Below, one piece after another: positions 7,368 through 16,160 of a DNA stretch of 39,428 nucleotides. The position numbers were made by a program, and so were the translations under genes. Origin of the DNA: an uncultured Lachnospiraceae bacterium (GTDB lineage: Bacteria > Bacillota > Clostridia > Lachnospirales > Lachnospiraceae); the NCBI GenBank assembly GCA_910584785.1, contig CAJUDX010000026.1:1-39428 (forward strand), given 5' to 3'. How positions within the stretch are numbered: the first letter of the stretch is position 1; each line of letters opens with the position of its first letter. The notes under the pieces are model-generated. The model saw only the letters and a program-made list of their open reading frames with translations, was not told where the DNA came from and did no database searches.

Positions 7368-7400
7368 CCGTCCTGTCCTGAGAAAACAAACGGTTATCTT
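7361..7400 (+). terminator. hairpin at the 3' end of the toxin-like gene
   Basis: ATAACCGT (7364-7371) pairs with ACGGTTAT (7390-7397) across an 18-base loop, followed by CTTT. The stem overlaps the stop codon. It could be the transcript end, or the region shared with an antisense RNA. Confidence 0.5.
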
Positions 7401-7510
7401 TGCATAGAATAATTGAATTTTTAGGTGTTATTGCATCAACATTATTCTAAAGTAATATTGATGAAATGTCAAGAATAATAAAAAACCAATTTTTTCCTTG
7501 TTTTTGAAAT

Positions 7511-7560
7511 AAGAAAACATTGCATTTTTTTCTGAAAATTTTGCAATGTTTTCTTTTTTG
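7511..7560. terminator. strong hairpin with T-tract, probable bidirectional terminator
   Basis: A perfect 14-bp stem AAGAAAACATTGCA (7511-7524) / TGCAATGTTTTCTT (7542-7555) is followed by a T run, with A-rich sequence on the other side. It would separate flgB and the toxin-like gene from the second promoter at 7682, making a separate start for fliE onward important. Confidence 0.75.
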
Positions 7561-7681
7561 AAAATAAAAAAGATAAAAAATTTTAGAAATTAGAAAAATT
7601 TCAATTATGCAAATTGGTAGAAAATGTAATAAAATAAAAAAATTTCCGACATCATTTTGACCTCTTTGTGAAGTAAAACAC

Positions 7682-7710
7682 TTGACAGCGAAAAGATATT
7701 GTAGCATAAT
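7682..7710 (+). promoter_or_regulatory. sigma-A promoter P2, duplicate of the flgB promoter
   Basis: TTGACA at 7682-7687, 17-base spacer, CATAAT at 7705-7710. The boxes and the following AATATAAG are the same as in the promoter at 6555-6583, so one is a duplicate of the other. It lies downstream of the strong terminator at 7511-7560 and is the nearest clear promoter before fliE, about 530 bases further on. Confidence 0.7.
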
Positions 7711-7928
7711 AATATAAGGCCTGTGTATAAATGATTTGTTATTAAATAGGCATAGTTAACTAACACATTTATTTGCGAATTTGACTGACTGTGAGAGGGC
7801 AAGTTATTGTTGGGAGTTTCTATATTTCAAGTAAAATTTTCTGCTTTTTTGTAGGATGAATAAAGTGAAAAGGGAGAAATTTTTTATTGGTTATAGTGAA
7901 ACCAGAAGGAAAGGGAGAGGGCAGGAAT

Positions 7929-8052
7929 ATGTCAGAAGTTTATGGTGTTGGAACAGGTTAAAGTTTTTTTAACTGTTTATGGATATCAGTATATGCTGAG
8001 TTCTCTTAATAATGATTTTACCCGTTTAAGGAACGCGGCGAAAACATTTTAA
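7929..8052 (+). pseudogene. flgB: internally deleted flgB copy
   Basis: After a GGGAGAGGGCAGG ribosome-like site, an ATG reads ten codons (MSEVYGVGTG), then TAA; compare MAGIYGNGIG of intact FlgB. Next, in another frame, comes a tail YGYQYMLSSLNNDFTRL...KTF that matches the last 24 residues of FlgB in all but a few positions. About 100 codons are missing between the two ends. The upstream promoter region is also duplicated, so a whole promoter-flgB unit was copied and then decayed. Confidence 0.8.
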
Positions 8053-8055
8053 TGT

Positions 8056-8082
8056 GTTGGTCGCGATGGTTAAACGACCAGC
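8056..8082 (+). terminator. hairpin after the flgB remnant (weak terminator)
   Basis: TGGTCG (8058-8063) pairs with CGACCA (8075-8080), extended by one wobble and one G-C pair, then GCATTTTCATTTT. The T run is interrupted, so it may only attenuate. It lies between P2 and fliE, and was perhaps the original flgB-end hairpin. Confidence 0.35.
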
Positions 8083-8244
8083 ATTTTCATTTTGTTTGTT
8101 AAAAATATGCTAAAGATTTGTTAAAGTTGTGTTAAAATGATTGCTGACGGAATAACCTGTATTCGGGTCAGCGAACAGGATAAGTGCTTGTAAAGGTACA
8201 GGGACGATTACCAGGATAAGAATAAGGAAGAAAAGGGAGAGCAT

Positions 8245-8559
8245 ATGGAAGGAGCAGCATTTATTACCCCTATGATGCCGTGGAATGCGATAGGTGTACA
8301 GGAAGAGGTGCGCCAGACAGCGGTGGTTAATGCGGAAGCATCCTTGTTTAAGGATGTATTTAAAAATACAATCAATCAGGTAAGAGAATCACAGGCGGAT
8401 GTGGAAATTAAGCAGTATCTTCTGGCTACGGGCCAGTTGGATGATGCACATGCCCTGCCTATCGCAGAGGCTAAGGCCGGCTTAAGTCTGGATGTATTGA
8501 TTGGCCTTCGCAATAAGACACTGGAAGCTTATAATGAGCTGATTAAGATAAGTATTTAA
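8245..8559 (+). CDS. fliE: flagellar hook-basal body protein FliE
   Basis: A 104-residue FliE, the adaptor between the MS ring and the proximal rod and an early export substrate. The C-terminal half carries the family signature (VRESQADVEIKQYLLATGQL, HALPIAEAKAGLSLDVLIGLRNKTLEAYNEL). AAAGGGAGAGC precedes the ATG. It is followed after 26 bases by fliF. The ordinary partner flgC, normally just upstream, is absent here. Confidence 0.93.
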   Translation: MEGAAFITPMMPWNAIGVQEEVRQTAVVNAEASLFKDVFKNTINQVRESQADVEIKQYLLATGQLDDAHALPIAEAKAGLSLDVLIGLRNKTLEAYNELIKISI

Positions 8560-8585
8560 GTTTCCTTATTAAATTATGACAAAGG

Positions 8586-10310
8586 TTGGATAAAGACGTG
8601 CAGAATTTAAAAGAAAGCTGGCTTAACATACCAGAAAAAACGCGAAAATTAATTGCCATACTTGCCGGAGGAACAATCGTACTTGCATTAATTGCGCTAC
8701 TTGTTCTTAATCTTGGACGAAATACCGATTACAGCACATTGTTTACCGGGTTGAGCCAGGAAGAAGCCCAGCAGGTAGTGAACCTTCTTCAGGATCAGGG
8801 CATAGACTATCGTTATAACAGTAATGATGGGGCGATTCGGGTTCCCGAAGCCTCCGTCGATCAGACCAGGGCCCGACTGGTCAGCCAGGGTTATCCCAAG
8901 AGTGGTTTTACATACGATATGTATTTGAAAAATACGGGCCTTCTGACCACAGAGTCAGATAAGGAGCAGATTACCCTTTATGAGCTGCAGGACCGTTTGG
9001 GTGCGACTATCCGTCTCTTTGAAGGAGTGCAGGATGCGAAAGTTACGATTGTTTTGCAGGAACCTCAGCGCTTTGTTATTGATGATAACTCCGGACAGGA
9101 GGGATCGGGATCAGTTGTAATCACCATGCAGAACGGAAGCAGCCTGACGGCGGAGAAGGCGAAGGCGGTTAAGAATCTGATTTCCCATTCCGTTAAGGGT
9201 GTAAACTTTACGAATGTCCGCGTATTTGACGCGATGACCATGCTTGAAGTGGACGGTGATATCGGGGACTCCGGTTCTGGTACAGGCACCGATACCATCA
9301 GCCTGACCAGTATGGTGGAAAACAGTATTGCAGCGAATGTCCGCCGGGTGTTGGAACAGCTTTACGGGGCAGGGAATGTAGCCGTATCCGTAAAGGGAAC
9401 CCTGAACATGGAACGCCTGATTCAGGAGAACACTCAGTATACCGTGCCGGAAAAGATAGATAATGAAGATAAAACCGGTCTTTTACAGACGGAAGAGGTA
9501 ATGAACGAAAGCACGAATGCCGCTTCTCAGGATGCCGGCGGGCTGGTGGGAGCTGATGCGAATGCCGATACGCCCCGGTATACAAATGAGGATGGAACAC
9601 AGCAGGTTAATGATTCCTATTCCAACGGAAGTGCGGCGCGACTTTGGCTCTATAATACGTTAAAAGAGCAGAGACAGGTGGACCCCGGTGTTTTGGAGGA
9701 TACCTCGGTTGCTGTGACGATTTTAACTTCCGACCAGACGGTGTCGGATCAGCAGCTTCTCAGGCTGACGGCGAATGCGTCGGGGATTCCTGTGGATGTG
9801 ATGAACGATAAGATAACCATCGTCCGCTATAATCCGCCGGCAGGCGAAGAAGCGCAGCCTCCAGTTACGCAGGTGGTTAATCTGTTTGATGTGATTAAGG
9901 CTACGGTGCCCTGGCAGGTATTGGCTGCCATCGGTGCGGCGATTGTCCTTCTGCTGCTGTTGATAATTCTTCTGATGCTGAAAAGAAGGAAGAAGAAAAA
10001 GGCCGAGCTTGTCCTGGGTGAGGGTGAGACCCTTGAGGGAGAAGAGGCCGGAGCGCTTCCCGGCGGTGAGACTGAGCTGGATGAAAATGGTCAGCCTAAG
10101 CCTCGCTTAGACCCGACGTCGGAGGAGATTGAAGATGAATTTACCAAGAATGAAGAGATCCTTAATCTTCGGATGCAGCGCAGCCTGCGCCTGAAGCAGA
10201 ATATTTCGGAGTTTGTGGATCAGAATCCGCAGATCGCGGCTAAGCTGATTCAGAGCTGGCTGAGAGGAGAGGAGGACTTAGGCGATGCCAGAAGAAAGCA
10301 GTCAAAGTAA
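8586..10310 (+). CDS. fliF: flagellar MS-ring protein FliF
   Basis: A 574-residue FliF that forms the membrane ring on which the motor is built. One membrane helix lies near residues 20-42. The ring-building domain follows (DYSTLFTGLSQEEAQQVV, TLYELQDRLGATIRLFEGVQDAKV), then a variable central region, a second membrane helix near 442-466 and a cytoplasmic tail ending in the FliG-binding segment. The start is uncertain: TTG at 8586 touches the AAAGG, while GTG at 8598 has better spacing and costs four residues. The 3' end overlaps fliG by 26 bases. Confidence 0.95.
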   Translation: MDKDVQNLKESWLNIPEKTRKLIAILAGGTIVLALIALLVLNLGRNTDYSTLFTGLSQEEAQQVVNLLQDQGIDYRYNSNDGAIRVPEASVDQTRARLVSQGYPKSGFTYDMYLKNTGLLTTESDKEQITLYELQDRLGATIRLFEGVQDAKVTIVLQEPQRFVIDDNSGQEGSGSVVITMQNGSSLTAEKAKAVKNLISHSVKGVNFTNVRVFDAMTMLEVDGDIGDSGSGTGTDTISLTSMVENSIAANVRRVLEQLYGAGNVAVSVKGTLNMERLIQENTQYTVPEKIDNEDKTGLLQTEEVMNESTNAASQDAGGLVGADANADTPRYTNEDGTQQVNDSYSNGSAARLWLYNTLKEQRQVDPGVLEDTSVAVTILTSDQTVSDQQLLRLTANASGIPVDVMNDKITIVRYNPPAGEEAQPPVTQVVNLFDVIKATVPWQVLAAIGAAIVLLLLLIILLMLKRRKKKKAELVLGEGETLEGEEAGALPGGETELDENGQPKPRLDPTSEEIEDEFTKNEEILNLRMQRSLRLKQNISEFVDQNPQIAAKLIQSWLRGEEDLGDARRKQSK

Positions 10311-11328
10311 ATTAGAGGAAGCGCCGTTGACCGATGTACGGAGCAAGGCGGCTCTGGTTGTGGTATCGCTTGGCGCTGACCGCGCCTCGCAGATTTATAA
10401 ATACTTAAGTGAGCAGGATATCGAGGACCTTACCTTTGAAGTGGCGAAGCTGGGGAAAACCAGCAACTCCCAGGTGGAGGCTACCTTAGACGAATACTAT
10501 AAGCTGTGCCTGACCCATAAGATGATGACTGACGGCGGCTTAGATTACGCCAGAAATGTACTGGAAAAGGCCTTTGGTGAGTCAACTGCCAGAAATCTTT
10601 TGGAAAAGGTTTCCAAGACCCTGCAGTCCAAGCCCTTTAACTTCTTTATGAAGGGCGACCCGAAAGCTCTCTTTTCCTTATTGCAGAATGAGCGCCCCCA
10701 GGTGATTGCCCTGATTATGGCGTATATGGACACGATGCAGGCGGCGCAGGTGCTGGAGGAGCTTTCCGATGAAAAGCGAATCCAGACGGTAGAATGTATG
10801 GCAAAGATGGATAGGGTATCGCCGGAAGCGATTTCGATTGTCGAGGAAGAGATGAAGCGCAAGTTTGCCACCATCATTACCAGCGAGGATAATATGAGCC
10901 TGGGCGGTGTGGACTATGTGGCAGATATGATGAACCATGTGGATCGAAGCAGCGAGCGAAAGATTTTCGAGGAACTGGGGAAAAGAAATCCCGATTTGGC
11001 ACAGGAAATCCGCGACAAAATGTTCGTGTTCGAAAACATCCTGGATATGGACGACCGTTCCGTACAGCGTTTTGTCCGGGATTGTGATACCAAGGATATT
11101 GTATATGCATTAAAGAATGCTTCTGAGGATATGCGGGCGATCTTCTTTAACAATATGTCCAAGCGTACTGCCGACACGGTACGGGGCGATTTGGAGATAA
11201 CGACAAATGTGCGCTTAAAGGATGTAGAAGAAGCGCAGCAGCGCATTGTTAATATTATCCGTGACTTAGAGGAGAGAGGCGAGGTAATCATTAAGAAGGG
11301 AGGCGACGATGACAACATTATCGTCTAA
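10285..11328 (+). CDS. fliG: flagellar motor switch protein FliG
   Basis: A 347-residue rotor protein that binds FliF, FliM and the stator. The N-terminal domain begins KAALVVVSLGADRASQIYKY. The middle-domain EHPQ motif appears as ERPQ at residues 136-139. The C-terminal torque domain follows, with charged DMDDRSVQRFVRD and a typical RGDLE segment. A GAGAGGAGGA ribosome site lies inside the end of fliF. The next gene, fliH, overlaps its end by 20 bases, so fliF-fliG-fliH are translationally coupled. Confidence 0.95.
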   Translation: MPEESSQSKLEEAPLTDVRSKAALVVVSLGADRASQIYKYLSEQDIEDLTFEVAKLGKTSNSQVEATLDEYYKLCLTHKMMTDGGLDYARNVLEKAFGESTARNLLEKVSKTLQSKPFNFFMKGDPKALFSLLQNERPQVIALIMAYMDTMQAAQVLEELSDEKRIQTVECMAKMDRVSPEAISIVEEEMKRKFATIITSEDNMSLGGVDYVADMMNHVDRSSERKIFEELGKRNPDLAQEIRDKMFVFENILDMDDRSVQRFVRDCDTKDIVYALKNASEDMRAIFFNNMSKRTADTVRGDLEITTNVRLKDVEEAQQRIVNIIRDLEERGEVIIKKGGDDDNIIV

Positions 11329-12190
11329 CCGGATTATTAAACGCCCGGACGCCGCAGGATTAGTACAGCAGTATGTACCGCTTATCCCGGCGCCGCCCAC
11401 CGGCGAACCGCTGGTGAAAAAAGCGATGTTCCCCCACTTAACCGCGGAGGGAAAGGAAAAAAAGGAAACGCCTACAGAACCCCTTTTGCCGGAAAAAGAG
11501 GAAGAGAAAGAAGCGGATGCTGCCCAGGAGGAGGCCGCTGCTGCCCAGGAGGAGCTTTCCCGGCAGTGGAGGGAAGAGGCCAGGCAGCTTTTGGAGGAGG
11601 CTAAGCAGGAAGCAAAAGAACTTCTTGAACAGGCCAAAAGTCAGGCGGAGGAAGAGTTGGCGGCAGCTAAGGAAGAAGGCTACCGCACCGGCTATGGAAA
11701 GGGCTACCGCGAAGGCATGGCCCGGGGTGAGGCGGACTGTAAGGAGAATTACAAGGAAAAGCTGACCACCTTTGAAAATGATATCCGCCGCGCATTAGCT
11801 TCGGTGGAACAGGCGAAGGAAAACAGCCTGCGCCGCTATCTGGACGAGTTAAAGGACTGTGCCATCGCCATCGGCGAAAAGGTTATTCATATCAGCCTTC
11901 GATCCAGCGGCGAGGTGATTAAGCGAATGATTGTCACCGCTACGGAAAAGCTGAAAAAAACTGCCTGGGTAAAGATTTATATTGATAAATGCGACTACGA
12001 TATGATGATGGAGACGGATGCGGACATCCTCGACGAGCTCTCCCATCTTTCCGATAATATCAAGTTTATCGTGATGGATAAGGAAGAGCGTGGGAACTGT
12101 ATTATTGAGATGCCGGAGGAAATCGTGGACGTCAGTGTAAGCACACAGATAGAAAACATTAAGGACATTTTGGAAAATGTGCGAATATAG
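11309..12190 (+). CDS. fliH: flagellar assembly protein FliH
   Basis: A 293-residue regulator of the export ATPase FliI. The first 60 residues are variable; residues 60-115 form an Ala/Glu-rich coiled coil (blocks such as AQEEAAAAQEEL). Then comes a Gly-containing GYGKGYREGMARGEA helix like the GxxxG helix of FliH/YscL, followed by the conserved C-terminal domain that contacts FliI. It starts inside fliG after AAGGGAGG and lies 9 bases before fliI. Longer than enterobacterial FliH because of the coiled coil. Confidence 0.88.
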   Translation: MTTLSSNRIIKRPDAAGLVQQYVPLIPAPPTGEPLVKKAMFPHLTAEGKEKKETPTEPLLPEKEEEKEADAAQEEAAAAQEELSRQWREEARQLLEEAKQEAKELLEQAKSQAEEELAAAKEEGYRTGYGKGYREGMARGEADCKENYKEKLTTFENDIRRALASVEQAKENSLRRYLDELKDCAIAIGEKVIHISLRSSGEVIKRMIVTATEKLKKTAWVKIYIDKCDYDMMMETDADILDELSHLSDNIKFIVMDKEERGNCIIEMPEEIVDVSVSTQIENIKDILENVRI

Positions 12191-12199
12191 GAGCTTTTT

Positions 12200-13501
12200 A
12201 TGTTTGAAAAAATTCCTTCGCTGATTAGTAAATCAGAAACGGTGAGCCATATCGGAAAAATTGAAAATGTGGTGGGAATGTCCATGGAGGCATCCGGCGG
12301 TCGCTCCAGCATCGGTGATATTGTCATGATTTATAACGAGGAGCAAAACCGGCAGATGCCGGCGGAGGTGGTTGGCTTTAAGGATGGAAAGATCCAGCTG
12401 ATGACTTATGAAGCAACCAGCGGCATTTCATCGGGTAGCTTTGTGCGGAACACCCGCAGAAGGCTTAAGGTTCCTGTGGGTGATTTCCTGAGGGGAAGAA
12501 TTATCAATGCTATGGGTGAGCCGATAGACGGCAAGGAGGGATTTACTTCTCCCCGTTATTACACTGTACACAGCCCCTATATTAATCCGTTAAACCGCCC
12601 TCCGATTCGGGAAAGGCTTGAATTTGGCGTAAAAGCTATCGATGGACTAAATACCATAGGAAAAGGACAGAGAATTGGCATTTTTGCTGGTTCCGGTGTG
12701 GGAAAGAGTACATTGATGGGCATGATTGCCAAGAATGTAAAAACCGATATTAACGTTATTGCCCTGGTAGGCGAGCGTGGGCGCGAGGTTTTGGAGTTTG
12801 TCGAAAAGGACCTTGGCGAAGAAGGGATGCGGCGCTCTGTTTTAGTCGTTGCGACCTCAGATCAGCCGGCGATGCTCCGCATGAAATGCCCGCTTGTGGC
12901 GACAACGATTGCAGAATACTTTAAAGATCAGGGCTTTGATGTTCTGCTGATGATGGATTCCTTAACCCGTTATGCTATGGCACAGAGAGAAATCGGCCTG
13001 GCTATCGGCGAACCCCCGATAGCCAGAGGTTATACGCCATCCATCTATGCTGAGTTTCCCAAGCTTCTGGAGAGAAGCGGGAATTTTGGAAAGGGCTCCA
13101 TTACCGGTGTCTACACCGTATTGGTGGAAGGTGATGACACCAACGAGCCGATTTCCGATACCGTTCGTGGTATCTTAGACGGACACATCGTCCTCAGCAG
13201 ACAGCTGGCGAACGAAAATCACTTTCCGGCGATTGATATTGGGGCAAGTATTTCCCGTTTGATGGTGGAAATCGTCTCCAGGGAACACCAGTCCATAGCA
13301 TCCCGCCTGCGCAACCTCTTAAGTTTGTACCAGAAAAACGCAGACTTAATTTCCATCGGAGCTTATAAGCGGGGAACAAATCCCGCACTGGACGAGGCTG
13401 TTTCCAAAATCGGTGCTGTAAATGCATTTTTGCGGCAGGGAGTGAATGAGAGCTTTTCCTATGAGGAAACATTGGCACAGATAAAAACCATTGTCAGTTA
13501 A
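12200..13501 (+). CDS. fliI: flagellum-specific export ATPase FliI
   Basis: A 433-residue F1-beta-like ATPase that energises the type III export gate. The Walker A loop is AGSGVGKST (residues 163-171). ALVGERGREV follows, then the Walker B region VLLMMDSLTRYAMAQRE and GEPPIARGYTPSIYAEFPKL. Length is typical. GAGC precedes the ATG. It sits between its regulators FliH (upstream) and FliJ (downstream, 17 bases away). Confidence 0.97.
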   Translation: MFEKIPSLISKSETVSHIGKIENVVGMSMEASGGRSSIGDIVMIYNEEQNRQMPAEVVGFKDGKIQLMTYEATSGISSGSFVRNTRRRLKVPVGDFLRGRIINAMGEPIDGKEGFTSPRYYTVHSPYINPLNRPPIRERLEFGVKAIDGLNTIGKGQRIGIFAGSGVGKSTLMGMIAKNVKTDINVIALVGERGREVLEFVEKDLGEEGMRRSVLVVATSDQPAMLRMKCPLVATTIAEYFKDQGFDVLLMMDSLTRYAMAQREIGLAIGEPPIARGYTPSIYAEFPKLLERSGNFGKGSITGVYTVLVEGDDTNEPISDTVRGILDGHIVLSRQLANENHFPAIDIGASISRLMVEIVSREHQSIASRLRNLLSLYQKNADLISIGAYKRGTNPALDEAVSKIGAVNAFLRQGVNESFSYEETLAQIKTIVS

Positions 13502-13518
13502 TTTCGGAGGGGAAAACA

Positions 13519-13974
13519 TTGAAGCAGTTCAGCTACCGGCTGGAAACCGTTCTGGCCTATAAAACACAGGTTCTGGATAATTTAAAAACCGAACATGCGG
13601 TGATAGTACAAAAGGTAAACCGTAAGCAGGAAGAAATTAAAGGGCTAAATAAAAAGCTGGTAAGCTATGAGAGCGGCTTTAACGAGGTAAAAGAAAAAGG
13701 CGCTGCTATAGAGGCCTACCGGCTGTTTGACATGTGTATCGGGCGGATGGAAGAGATAATTGATGAGGAAAAAGAGCATCTAAGTGAACTTCGCCGCGAA
13801 GAGGACGCCAAAAAGCAGGAGGTTGTGGAGGCTAAGGTCGATACTTCAAAGTTTGAGAAATTAAAAGAAAAGAAATTCCAGGAATACCAGAAAGCTGTGA
13901 TGAAGGCAGACGAACAGTTTATCGAGGAATTTGTTTCCAACACAACATTGCGGGAGAAAAGGCAGTATGGTTAA
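13519..13974 (+). CDS. fliJ: flagellar export chaperone-like protein FliJ
   Basis: A 151-residue protein, almost wholly coiled coil, with the FliJ start FSYRLETVLAYKTQVLDN. FliJ is the stalk of the FliI ATPase. The start is TTG at 13519, seven bases after CGGAGGGGAAA; no better start exists. After its stop there is a 137-base gap before fliK with no clear terminator, so transcription probably continues. Confidence 0.88.
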   Translation: MKQFSYRLETVLAYKTQVLDNLKTEHAVIVQKVNRKQEEIKGLNKKLVSYESGFNEVKEKGAAIEAYRLFDMCIGRMEEIIDEEKEHLSELRREEDAKKQEVVEAKVDTSKFEKLKEKKFQEYQKAVMKADEQFIEEFVSNTTLREKRQYG

Positions 13975-14111
13975 ATTTAGGGTAATCACAGCAAATTGTC
14001 TTATCCCGTTTATCGATGGGAGAATGACTGCTGCTGATTATAATAGATAATCCATAGTTATCCTTTAATCTTTGATTATATTTCGGATGGCTATAAGAAA
14101 GGAGGAATGGA

Positions 14112-15422
14112 ATGGATGGAGCAGTAAAATTGCCCGGCGCGCAGGTGAGGGTAAATGCGGCAAACCGGGTACAGTCGGCACAGACTTCCGGCACAGGCGT
14201 TGAGTTTATCAGGCTTTTGCAGGCCAAGGGCGACCAGACGAAAACTTCCAGCCAGGAGAAAACTCAGACAAAGACGGAAAATGCAGTAAAAAAACCGGCA
14301 AAGGATGGGAAGGATAAGCCAGATTCCCTAAATGACGGGAAGGTTAAGGAAGAAGTGGCTGGAAATGCGGAAACCAAAGAAGAGGTTGACGCCCAGGAGA
14401 TGGCCCAGCAGGCAGCCGCAGAGCAGACTGCTGCGTTACTGGCAGGAATGCTGGTGGAAAACCAGGAGGTCAATGTCAGTGAGGCTTTACCGGGAACGGA
14501 AGCTGTGGGTGCTGTTGAGGTGCCGGCAGAGGGCGTTTCGGAAATGCCGGTGATTGCGGATGAACATGCCGCGGAACTTAATCTGGCACAAAACCTGGCA
14601 GAAGCCGCAGAGGTGAAGCCGGAAACCGCAGTTGTGCAGACCGCAGTTCAGGAAGCCGCAGAGCAGCCGGAAAAGGCCGCGCAGGTGGAGATGCCGCAGC
14701 CGGTAAAGGAAGAGACTGTAAAAGAGACGAAGCCGGTGGAGAATAAGGCAGAAAAACCCGAACCGGAAAGGGTGAATGAATCTGTTCAGGATGCAGCAAG
14801 AGCGCCAAAGGCAGAGGAAAAGCCGGAAGCCGGAAAGCAGTCAGGCCAGGAAAACCTTGCAGAGAAAAACAATGCTAGGGCTGACCAGGGAATCGCCGTG
14901 GACGGTGAGAACAGTCAGGCACAGGCAGCTGCGGGTGCGGAGAGTTTTAAGGTGTTTGGGAATCAGCAGAATGGATGGTTTGGACAGAAAACCGAAACCG
15001 TTACCATGCGGACTACACCGGAAACGATGCCGCAGGACTTGGGAAAAGCCCTTGGTGCAAAATTGGCAGAGGGAGCGAGAACGCTTACCGTGGAGCTGGA
15101 ACCGGCAAATTTAGGAAAGCTTACGATTCGCCTGACCTATGAAGGGGATCGGGCAGCGGTTTCCATTATGGCGACCAATCCCAAGACGCTGGAACTCTTA
15201 AACCAGAAGGCTTCCGAGATTGCAGCAATCCTGGAAGAAAAAACCGGACAGGAGACCTTGATTTTTACCCAGAAGCCGGAAACCAACCAGGAAAACTACG
15301 ATCGAAACCCGGATGGCAAGAGAGAACGGGAAGAACAGGAAGAGCGGCATCAGCAGCAGAATAAAGAAGAACATCAGAACTTTGATTCCTTTGCACAGCA
15401 GCTTCGGCTTGGCTTGGTTTAG
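14112..15422 (+). CDS. fliK: flagellar hook-length control protein FliK
   Basis: A 436-residue protein. Residues 1-300 are low-complexity, rich in Ala, Glu, Pro and Lys, as expected for the ruler. Residues from about 310 form the FliK C-terminal (Flg_hook) domain: LTVELEPANLGKLTIRL, then AAVSIMATNPKTLELL. This domain switches FlhB specificity when the hook is complete. The tail is Glu/Gln-rich. AAAGGAGGAATGG precedes the ATG. Order fliK-flgD-flgE matches hook assembly. Confidence 0.9.
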   Translation: MDGAVKLPGAQVRVNAANRVQSAQTSGTGVEFIRLLQAKGDQTKTSSQEKTQTKTENAVKKPAKDGKDKPDSLNDGKVKEEVAGNAETKEEVDAQEMAQQAAAEQTAALLAGMLVENQEVNVSEALPGTEAVGAVEVPAEGVSEMPVIADEHAAELNLAQNLAEAAEVKPETAVVQTAVQEAAEQPEKAAQVEMPQPVKEETVKETKPVENKAEKPEPERVNESVQDAARAPKAEEKPEAGKQSGQENLAEKNNARADQGIAVDGENSQAQAAAGAESFKVFGNQQNGWFGQKTETVTMRTTPETMPQDLGKALGAKLAEGARTLTVELEPANLGKLTIRLTYEGDRAAVSIMATNPKTLELLNQKASEIAAILEEKTGQETLIFTQKPETNQENYDRNPDGKREREEQEERHQQQNKEEHQNFDSFAQQLRLGLV

Positions 15423-15466
15423 GGGTTAAATGAAACAGATGTGTAAGATGAGGGAAGGAAAGCAAG

Positions 15467-16099
15467 ATGGCAGTAGAAGCAGGTTCAATTAGCGGAACGA
15501 CTGATCCTTATAAGGTTTATTCCTATAAGCCGGAGAGTAATGATAAAAACACCATTTCCATGACGGGTTACTTTCAGCTTTTGGCAGCACAGCTCCAAAA
15601 CCAGGATATGACCAATCCCATGGATAACAGCGAGATTATGGCGCAGATGACGCAGATGGCGATGGTGCAGTCATTGAACGCGATGACGTCAGCCGTGGAT
15701 ACTTCAACCTCGGTTACGACGCAGACCTATGCGGGCGGACTCCTGGGCCAGGAAGTGACGATGGCGGTTGTCAAGGAAAATGAATGGGGCGTGGAAGTGC
15801 CGATCGGGGTAAAATATGCTACGGTGGAAAGCGTTGACTTTACCAGCGGTTCCCCGACGATACGGTTAAAGGACGACCCGAAAAGCTATCAGTTAGCCCA
15901 TGTTGTCGGAATGGGGCAGGTGCCTGACCCGTATAAGACCGATGTTGACACGGAAGGTTCGGAAGAGGATAAGAAGCCGGATGAAGTAGAAAAGCCGGGT
16001 GAAACCGAAAAACCAGGCGAATCTGAGAATCCAGGCGGAACCGACGAAACGGATAAGCCGGAAACACCGGGAACGGGAGACATTACAGAAAACAGTTAA
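15467..16099 (+). CDS. flgD: hook scaffolding/cap protein FlgD
   Basis: A 210-residue hook-cap protein. The N-terminal FlgD signature is clear: YFQLLAAQLQNQDMTNPMDN then AQMTQMAMVQSLNAM, followed by a short beta domain. The last 50 residues are an acidic Pro/Gly/Glu/Lys tail made of repeats like EKPGETEKPGE, which is not part of the FlgD fold. Ribosome site GGGAAGGAAAG. It lies 44 bases after fliK. Confidence 0.9.
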   Translation: MAVEAGSISGTTDPYKVYSYKPESNDKNTISMTGYFQLLAAQLQNQDMTNPMDNSEIMAQMTQMAMVQSLNAMTSAVDTSTSVTTQTYAGGLLGQEVTMAVVKENEWGVEVPIGVKYATVESVDFTSGSPTIRLKDDPKSYQLAHVVGMGQVPDPYKTDVDTEGSEEDKKPDEVEKPGETEKPGESENPGGTDETDKPETPGTGDITENS

Positions 16100-16160
16100 T
16101 GGATAACGGGGGAAAGCGGTAGCGTAGCAGAAAAAGATTATCTTTTGGAGAGGAAAAATA

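Larger units (their letters stand above)
7164..7494. repeat. perfect 21-bp inverted repeat enclosing the toxin-like gene
   Basis: The 21 bases at 7164-7184 (core AATTGGTTTTTTATTATT) recur as an exact reverse complement at 7474-7494. The two arms bound a 331-bp AT-rich segment with the small gene at 7260-7367 near its middle. This could be a miniature mobile unit, or a long-range stem in a toxin mRNA. I saw no flanking target duplication. Confidence 0.6.

Noticed and set aside
11266..12327. Long minus-strand reading frames opposite fliH, fliI and other flagellar genes
   Set aside because: They are compositional shadows of strongly coding plus-strand genes, without ribosome sites or recognisable domains.
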